Assembly: GCA_007449985.2 (NCBI GenBank) | Contig: VIIQ02000139.1 | Location: 62,001-126,000, forward strand | Origin: Desmodesmus armatus | Lineage: Eukaryota > Chlorophyta > Chlorophyceae > Sphaeropleales > Scenedesmaceae | Length of the DNA: 64,000 nucleotides | Direction of reading: 5' to 3' | Part shown: in pieces, positions 56,191 to 64,000 of the stretch | Layout of the letters: each line of letters starts with the position of its first letter | Numbering within the stretch: the first letter of the stretch is position 1 | Notes under the pieces: generated by a model | Database searches by the model: none | Seen by the model: the letters and a program-made list of their open reading frames with translations, nothing else | Told to the model about the DNA's origin: nothing | Program-made: the position numbers and the translations under genes

Positions 56191-59100
56191 ATGGCTAAGC
56201 TTGCACTCGCCCTGCTGTGCGCAGCGCTTGCTCTGGCAACAGCCAGGCAGCTGCACCAGACTGGCATGATGGATCTGAACCAGCTGCCTCAGACACTGCA
56301 GGACCTGAACGCACGGTGAGTGAATGTTCCTCGCAGTTGCTTGACAGATTACGCGCCAAACGTTTTACACCAAACCCAAATGCTGCGATCACACCGTGCC
56401 AACAGGCGCAAATGATTTGTTAAATAAATATAATTACTTTTCTGCAGCACGCAAGCTGTATCGATGACGCCACCGCGAATCGGTCTGCATCCTCTGCAGC
56501 TGCCCTGCCACTCGACCTCCAATCCCGCCTTGTATGTTTGTTTTACTCACCAAACTGCCCATGCGCTGTTGCTTATGATTCTCGCACTTTGTCCAACCCG
56601 CTGCCGTTCTGCCCACAGCATGTCTGCTGCTGTCAGCAACAAGGTGTCCACCATGTCCCTGCTGGACTCATACGACCTGTACTCCAAGCTGGACAAGAAC
56701 GGCAAGTATGTGCCAAAGTCCAAGTGAGTACACAGCCTGTGGAAACATTGTACGCTTGTCGGGTTTCTGTGAAAGCTGTTCATGTTTGCTCAGCTTCACT
56801 GGCGATGCTGGCATGCAGCTTTGGGACACGGGCTGCAAGTACTGGCCACGCGACAGCAAAAGCTCATGGCACAGCATATCATGTTTGATGTGTCAATTGG
56901 CACCAGTTGCGGCACCATCACTAACCAATCTGTCTGTTGGCTGTGCATGCATGCGTGTAGTGTGTTATACATCAGTTTTGGAGTGATCCAATATATACAT
57001 GCACCAATAGCCTATCACCACCGCGGGCTCCTTGAAGGAGCCCAAGCATCCAGCACAACTAGCCACCTTCACAACCACCCTACAAACCACACCACTCCCA
57101 AGGCACGGCAATGCAGCTTGCTCCTGTGAGAGCTCCACTCAACAGCCTGCCCTCGCTTTCCTTCTCTGCACCCCCCTCTGCGCAATCCTGCTAGGTACGA
57201 CGGCCCCAAGTACGACGGCCCCAAGTACGATGGCCCCAAGTACGATGGCTACAAGGAGGACAAGTATGCCAGCGGCCCTAAATACGAGGAGCACAAGTAT
57301 GATGCTCCCAAGTACGACGGCCCCAAGTACGACGGCCCCAAGTACGACGGCCCCAAGTACGACGGCCCCAAGTACGATGCACCAAAGTACGATGGCTACA
57401 AGGAGGAGAAGTATGATGGCCCCAAGTACGAGCCCAAGTACGATGCCCCCAAGTACGATGGCCCCAAGTACGAGGAGCCCAAGTACGATGCCTATGAGAA
57501 GGAGGAGAGCTACGGCTACGATAGCTACGGCGCCAGCAAGGTGCGACTGCTGACTGCCAGGCGGTTTCCTGCAGGATCAAGGCTTGCTTGATTGGATCAG
57601 TGCACGAGGCTTACATGCACAAACTGCATGCGCACACCAACAGCACGGCACGCCGGCAACAGCATCCCTACAGCAACTAATGGCTGACCTACACTCTGGC
57701 CTCCACATGATTGCTAGTCAGCCGCACAGAAGGTCCTCCTTACCTGTGGTCTTGTGCTGCCAGCTCAGTGTGATAACCTCCGTAGTCATGCATGCTTTTG
57801 TGCTGAGGCGACCCCCGTACTTATGCATGCATGTTCTTGTCCTGCAGGTGTCCGTGAAGCTGTTCGAGAAGTATCGTGGCAAGGCCCGCGTCCAGGAGCA
57901 CAACCCCAACACCTTCCAGTTCACGTGAGTAACGACAGCATCACTGCTTCTGCTTGATGGTACTGTCCCGCGCCCTGCTACCACGTTCTGCCGCCCTCAG
58001 CCCCTGGTCTTGGTTGCAAAAGCCTGCGGCATGTCTATCCTATTCGACCGCATGGTCCTCATTATCGCCAGCATCTGGCCTCTGTTGCTGCCGCATGCAT
58101 TGCCACCAGCACCAGCCTATGCCCCGCCCTCGCGCACACACAACACTCTGACCTCTCCTTCCCCTGCCCTTCCCCTGCCCTGCCCTGCGCTGCCCTGCCA
58201 CCACCTGCCGCTCTCTCTTCCCCTCCCTTTTCCCCTCTCTCGCTCCTCAGCTCCGAGCTGACCTGCACTGACCCCGCAGCTGTCAAGGAGATCGAGAAGG
58301 ATGATGGTGTGATCGGCTTCCCCATCTCCTCTCCCCGCATGAACCTGGTGACCGTTGGCCAGTGCGAGTGGACCGTGACCATGGTGAAGGGACAGCAGAT
58401 CAGCGAGCACGCCAAGCTCAAGGGCAGCACCAACGTGATCTGCCGCTTCAACGAGGAGGCTGAGCGCCACTGCAAGTCTGCATCCGTGAGTGCTGAGTGC
58501 TGACTGCTGCTGTCAAGTGGTGTGCTGAGCTGCTTTGTGTTAGGCTGTAGGCTGCTGTGCGCAGCGTGACAGGGTTGCGTACCTGCCATCTGAGGGCCCT
58601 GCTGCCAATGAGCCAGGCACTTGGCGGTTGTAGCATGCTTTGCTCCTGCTGGCCACTCACGCCTTCTGCACTGTCCGTAGCCCTGTACTCATGTTCCCAT
58701 GCATGCATGTACCCATGTAGCCATGTACCCATGTACCCTTGTACTCATGCATCTGTCTGCATGTTGCGTCCTGCAGGAGATCCTGTGCGACGGCATGACC
58801 GTGAGCGGCCAGGGTCTGGTGTACGAGTTCGAGGCCATGGAGCAGGAGAAGACCTACGAGAAGACCTACGCCAAGGTGAGGGCATGTTGTACAATACAAG
58901 TTGATATGTCCAATCATCATGTAGTACATGTGTCCCAGCCGATGGAACTCATTCTGAGCAGACCGGCCAGGACGCACATTGTGCCGCTGGTTCATCAACC
59001 TCTCTGCACTCAGCTGCTCAGCCTTGCACCCAGCATGAAGCCCAGCACCTCAGCACAGGACTAGCTACTGTCAGCTCCTTTCCTGTCGGGATCCTGTCAA

Positions 59101-59764
59101 GATTGTGTGCTCACCTGTGTGTCCTGCGCCGTTTTCCGCCCTGTGTTCTGCAGGAGGCTGCTGAGGTTGCCAAGAAGGAGGAGGAGGCCGATGTTGAGTC
59201 CATGGATGTGTACCTCTCCCTCATCAACGGTGTGATCAACGCCAAGAAGCACATGAAGTGGGACAACGGTGCCCTGCAGGTATGTTTTATTTATGTGCAG
59301 GCATGCCTCAGTACATGATGTTTTGGCTGATATGGTGTCAGTTGGTTTGCCTCTGCTGCTTACACCAGGCCAGATTCCACCTGCCCTGTATGTTGGATCG
59401 TACAGCACTTTGTTTCTGGAAAAGTCCTATGCTCAGCACATGCATGGCTTGTTGACACACCTCTTCAGGCTGTCAGTTTCACTATCCTCCTGCAGCTGCT
59501 GTCAACTTCTGCTGGGCACTATCCAGCAGTTTCAGCAGCCTGCGCTAGTGCGCAACGCGCCTTGCTGTGCATGATACATGCTGACTGACCTGCTGCGCAT
59601 GCTTTCCCGCCCTTTTTCCTGCACTGCGTCCGTGCCTGCAGTACTTCTATGGCGAGACCAAGGAGGAGGCATATGCCCGCGATGTGACCACCTCCTACAG
59701 CTCCGCCAAGGGCAACCCTACCGGCCAGTACACCCTGGTCTTCAAGGGCGGCAAGGGCTACTAA
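56191..59764 (+). CDS. Gene D: secreted Lys-Tyr-Asp-Gly-Pro repeat protein with four-Cys domain
   Basis: Eight exons in phase: 56191-56315, 56619-56723, 57195-57540, 57848-57924, 58251-58485, 58777-58875, 59154-59279 and 59642-59764, giving 411 residues. Signal peptide MAKLALALLCAALALATA. Exon 3 is an array of about 20 units, mostly the pentapeptide KYDGP with KYEEP, KYDAP and GYKEE variants. The conserved domain follows: VSVKLFEKYRGKARVQ, SELTC, GQCEWTV, CRFNEEAER, HCK. The C-terminus YARDVTT...TGQYTLVFKGGKGY ends in a Gly/Lys tail unlike the others. The Lys/Tyr/acidic/Pro arrays recall cross-linkable or adhesive extracellular proteins (Tyr-Tyr cross-links, coacervation), which is analogy, not homology. 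Intron positions match gene A rather than B or C. Confidence 0.8.
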
Positions 59765-62094
59765 ACCCCATGGCTGCGTCCCCAACAAAACCCCATGCTG
59801 TGGTCGCTGCCGTACCCTTGCTAGTCGCTTACTTATAGACTAGACGATAGACTCGGCCGTGCCATGCCCATTGATTTGGACCGGTCCTGTAGGCTTGGAA
59901 CACAGCCGTTTGTGAGCTGCTCTTTGAAAGCAGAGCAGCACACTGCAAGATGCTGGGCAGTATCACAGCAGGGCTGGGCAGCTGCACAAGCTGCCGGCAC
60001 TGAGAAGTCTGAAGAGCATGAGAACAATTGAGCAACCCAACACATGGACGGGTACTGGGTAGATGGGTTGGGCCCGGAAGGCAAGGAATTTTGCAGGCGC
60101 CATCAAACAGCTCTTCATCCCCCATATGTTGGGTGTTATCATTATTGTTCCAGTGCCTATTCAAGTTGGCCCTGGTAGAGGCATGGTAGCCGGCAGCAGC
60201 CAGGGTGTTATGTTGGTTGTTGTTGATATTACTGCTCATTAGTGGTTTTTGCAGATGGCGTATCCCAACACTTGCGATATAGTGTGACCGTTGCTGTAAA
60301 GCAACGGGGGGGTTGACATGGCTTTGAGCATGGGTGCATGGGGAGAAGACAAGTAGTGTTCAGGATGTGTGTGTGAGCTGGTGTGAAATGATTTTCAGTG
60401 GCGGCTGCTGGCATGGCCGCATCGCATGGGACAAGTCTTGCATTTTGTTGGGGCTGTTTCATTCATCGACCCTCATCTTTTGCCGCTGGCAACTTGCCAA
60501 GAGGCTGAACTTGTGTACCCCTTTTCTCGTTGGCTGCTGCCTTTGGGGGGGTCTGTTAGGTAGGCTTTCACACTTCATGATTATCACTCAGGTATCCATA
60601 TGGTGGGGGACGTTGGTAACGTATCCAACTCTGCACACCTAAGATACACTATGTATACCCCCAGGGGCCCAGCACCAGCCTGACTGGTGGATCAAAGTTG
60701 AACCGGGCAACACTGTTGCTGCGGCAGCACTGGCATAGGGGCTGAGTCAGCTTGTGTCTTGACAAGGAGTGCCCGCTGCCTTGCTTGCCGCTGCTTGGGT
60801 GAATTTTCATTGCAGCATGCGCCATGCTGGCTGTCCGACCATTGGCTTTCACATGTACCAACTGTGCTCTCAGGTTTTCCTTGGCAAGGTTTGCCGCTGT
60901 GTGTGTTTATGTGTTGTGTAACACTACAAGCAGGAAGTAACACCTCACATTGACGTGTCCCGACCTTCACATACTCTGCCAGCAGATGTTTTCTTCCACC
61001 ACCATGTGCGTGGCACACGCCACAGCCTAAACGGAAAGTCACATTACTGCATTGCTCGCCTGAACTGCTGCATCGACCGCCTCGCACAATGTTGGCAGCA
61101 TTGTCTATACATCTGCCCTTGGAACTTGCACTGCCCACCGCTCATGTTTGCACTCATGACAACCTGCAGCTGCGCTGGCTTCATGCTGACCACAGCAGCA
61201 GAGTGATGAATGTGTCCTGTGTCGGTGCTTGGCACACATGCCCCCATCCCCAGCAACAGCCCAGACAGCCGACTCTTACAGCTTCAAAACGTGCTGAGCT
61301 GCTGAGGACAGCTGCAAAGCAACTGGGGATCACTACCCAGGGTAGCTGTGACAACAGCAGCATACGCTGAGGCCAGCCGTGCAACCAGCTAGACAAGATG
61401 CCCCAGAACTTAACCCACTGAGGTGTCAAAAAGAGTCAAGCGCTCCGCACCAAAGGTGCAAGGAGTCAAGCAGACGGGGCCCTGCACTAGGAACAGCCGT
61501 CACCCTTGGAAGCCAGCAGCAGCACCACGTCATTCCACAACAAGCAGATAAGTCAACCAGCGTATCAATTGCGTCATGCAGCCGCAGCAAGCAACGGCCA
61601 TGAGTCCCGTATCCCACCACTTGCTGTATATGGCGGCACCAGCAACACCTTGTGCAAGGCGGCACCAACCCAGGCACACGAAGCTTCCGCTGTTGCAGCG
61701 TCAACACGCACACAAGCACAAGCCCTGAAAACATGCAGACAGTCGTCACCCATCACATCCCCTGCCGCCAGGCACCTGCTACACGTCAACACATGCAAAT
61801 GCGCTGCGCAGCGTGCGCCCACAGCCTGCTGCAGCGCACGGCACATGTCAATGATGAAATCAAAGTCAGGTCAGCTGCAGCAGCCCCCTGCGCTGCTGCT
61901 GGCGCTCCCACAGCCTGCTGCACAGAGCGCACAGTGCGCAAGCCACGCCCTGCCGCTTCCACCTGCAGCTGATTGCGCAGCGCTGATTTGCATGCTGATG
62001 TGCGCTCTTACTGTTGCAGCCAGCGCGCCGGGCAGCTCCCGGCAGCGCTGCTTTGCGGCTGTTCCTGCAACCACTGCTGCACCAGCAGCAGTAC
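59765..62094. other. Intergenic stretch between gene D and CENH3
   Basis: The genes on both sides end facing this stretch, so it holds two 3' UTRs. A long open frame on + at 61506-62303 overlaps the last CENH3 exon and is Ala/Ser/Cys-rich without a domain; I treat it as chance. Confidence 0.4.
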
Positions 62095-63902
62095 TCAGAA
62101 GGACGCGACGCCTGCGATCGGGCCCCGGATGCGGCGTGCCAGCTGCATGTCCTTCGGCACTGCAGCAGTGGCACAACACAGCACAGCACAGCAGCGCAGC
62201 GCAGCAGTGCGCAAGATGCAGTGTGTCAGCATGCAGCAGCGCGCTGGTGCGGAGGAGAAATCCTGTGCACAAAAACGTGCACCCCCATGCGCATGCATCA
62301 TGAGGCCAAAACTGCAACGTGGAAAGCTGCTCGTGCCAAGGGGTGCCTGCCCAACCATCCCTGCACGCCGCACATCCACCCTCAAACCCCTGCTGCAGCA
62401 TGCACTATTGAGGCGCTTTGCCACTGCAGGCCCACTGCCACTGCGCGCGCTGCTGCACAGGCATGTAACCACAAGGTATAAGCATGCAACAAGCCCAAAC
62501 AGGCAAAGCGCATAGCCCAGCACGTGCACTCACTGATGGTCACACGCTTGGCATGGATAGCACACAGGTTGCAGTCCTCAAATAGGTGTACCGCAAAGTC
62601 CTCTGTAGCCTGCGCACACCACACACCACAACACCACAGCCCTGGCGTGAACAGCAGGTGGACGTACGCTCATTGGCTCATTGTGCAAGCATGCTGCAGT
62701 GCTGCGCAGCTGATGTGCAGGTGCATGGGGCTGGGGACAGCAGCGCACCGAGCGGAAAGCTGAGCAGGACGTCCGCGACATGCATCAGCTATCAATACAG
62801 GCAATCCAGCCAACCTGACAAGATAAGGTGCACGTGATATGCGGATGCATGCAGCACCAGTGGCGTTGCCAGCGTAGAAGCACGGGGGCAAAGCATGTTG
62901 GCAGGAGGCTCGCGCTGCCGTGCACTGCAGTCCTATGCTGTCTGCTGCTGGGCGCGCTGCTGTCTAGTCACTGCCAGAGAGCTTGCTGTGCTGGCAGTGT
63001 AGCAGTGCGCACCTCCTGCAGGGCCAGCAGCGCCTCAGCTGTCCAGCGGAAGGGCTCGGGAGTGACCTGGTTGCCAATCTCACGCACCTGCGCAGCGAGA
63101 GCAGCAGGCACGCAGAACAGCAGACGACACGGCTCACCAACACGCCTGTACACAACAATGTGTTGCTGTACGTAGAGACCAAAACGGTGCCAGGCATGTG
63201 CTGCTGCAGGTCATGCCGTGGCACAGCATGCCATCGAGATGTCAGCTCCACTGCAGGACGCGCCCCTTGGGGTACTGTAAGCGCCCTTGGCTGTCTATGT
63301 ACGCTGTTTGTGTGTGCGCAGTAGGGCGGCAGCGTGCTGCAAGTGGGCTGTGTCCTGTCCTACCCTGCTCACCAGGCGCGCAAAGGGCAGCTTGCGTATC
63401 AGAAGGTCTGTGCTTTTCTGATACTTGCGAATCTCCAGCAGCGCGCGCGTGCCCGGCCGGTAGCGCTTCTTTTCTGCAAGACAGCCAGCAAGGTTGAAAT
63501 CTCAGGCACCCCAGCTTGTGCTGACACATGCACCTTCTGCGCTGCCATCGCGCCTTTGCTGCTGATGGTGGTGGCCACCAAATATGGGTGTGCTTTGCAG
63601 GCGCAGCCCCACAATGCAGCAGGCCAGCCTGCTTCATGCTGCTGTTGGTGACTGTGTGGGACGGTGCTGTGATCTGACACGTGCCAACTTACTCCGTTCT
63701 GTTTGAGGGGGTGCTGGCTGCCTCCTGGCAGGGGTGGGGGCCTGCTGCCTGCGTGCTGCAACAGGCGTGCTGGGTGCCTTCCCTTTACGTGCTGGCTGCA
63801 GGAGACAATCCAGGAAAGGGTCAGACCATGTCAGTGTTGAAGCATGACCCCCTCAGGCCCTGGAGGAGTACGCACAGTTGGTTTGGCCTTGGTCCTGCCC
63901 AT
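62095..63902 (-). CDS. CENH3: Centromeric histone H3 variant (CENH3/CENP-A)
   Basis: Six exons chain in phase: 63902-63876, 63795-63693, 63473-63373, 63087-63013, 62609-62534 and 62159-62095, giving 148 residues. The N-tail starts MGRTKAKPT and is rich in Pro/Arg/Ala ([14 protein letters not shown]), unlike canonical H3. The histone fold follows: [20 protein letters not shown] (alpha-N), [15 protein letters not shown] (alpha-1), then loop 1 and alpha-2. There, GNQVTPEPF leads into [12 protein letters not shown], the hallmark of plant-type CENH3 in place of canonical LRFQSSAVMALQE. Then [20 protein letters not shown] (end of alpha-2 and loop 2), [11 protein letters not shown] (alpha-3) and a short tail PIAGVASF. 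It replaces H3 in centromeric nucleosomes and specifies the kinetochore site. The five introns set it apart from replication-dependent H3 genes. Confidence 0.93.
62170..62212 (-). repeat. CTGTG/CTGCG pentamer tract before the last CENH3 exon
   Basis: On -, alternating CTGCG and CTGTG units lead into GCTGCAG at the acceptor of CENH3 exon 6 (62159). Similar tracts precede exons 4 (26026-26053) and 5 (25500-25535) of the K+/H+-exchange-related gene. Confidence 0.7.
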
Positions 63903-64000
63903 CCTACTGTTGCTGTTCTACAGGTTGTTGTTGAGTCGACGCAAGGCCACGTGACATGAGGGTCGTGACCCAGAGCTCAGAAACAATTATCAACACCAGA

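Noticed and set aside
61506..62303. 265-codon open frame on the + strand
   Set aside because: It overlaps the last CENH3 exon in antisense, is compositionally odd and shows no domain; open by chance in CG/CAG-rich DNA.

Overview
The window is nuclear DNA from a eukaryote, most probably a chlorophycean green alga (a Scenedesmus/Tetradesmus-like member of the Sphaeropleales is my best guess; that is inference). The genes are cut by many short introns with GTGAGT-type donors and TGCAG acceptors. CAG/CTG runs occur throughout, TTTAGGG-type telomere motifs are scattered in the DNA, and several products are typical of algae: a plastid-type ferredoxin, an algal MYND protein and an F-box/LRR protein. 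I joined exons by hand; wherever I give exon coordinates, the splice phases add up. No RNA evidence was available, and I recognised no tRNA, rRNA, CRISPR array or organelle sequence.

Layout. At 0.4-7.1 kb: the last exon of an unknown gene, an F-box/LRR gene (-) and an unknown membrane-protein gene (+) whose intron is a minisatellite. At 10.4-13.8 kb: a V8-like serine protease (-) beside a secreted Kazal-type protease inhibitor (-). At 16.3-17.2 kb: a divergent [2Fe-2S] ferredoxin (-). At 18.4-22.6 kb: a large MYND zinc-finger gene (+) with an in-frame TAA. At 24.0-32.8 kb: a divergent pair, a mitochondrial K+/H+-exchange-related protein (-) and a very-long-chain 3-hydroxyacyl-CoA dehydratase (+), 438 bp apart. 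At 34.1-59.8 kb: four paralogous genes (called A, B, C and D here), all on +, for secreted proteins with Lys-Tyr-acidic repeat arrays and a shared four-cysteine C-terminal domain. A decayed tyrosine-recombinase gene (-) lies between A and B. At 62.1-63.9 kb: a six-exon centromeric histone H3 (CENH3, -).

The most notable observations are these. (1) The A-D cluster looks like an undescribed family of wall or matrix proteins. (2) At four exon/intron boundaries in three unrelated genes, the boundary itself (exon edge plus splice site) is tandemly repeated into the intron, producing arrays of decoy splice sites. (3) The tyrosine recombinase keeps its Arg and His motifs but has Cys where the nucleophilic Tyr should be, plus two in-frame stops. 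(4) Gene B lacks exactly one nucleotide. (5) The CENH3 gene can be read completely.
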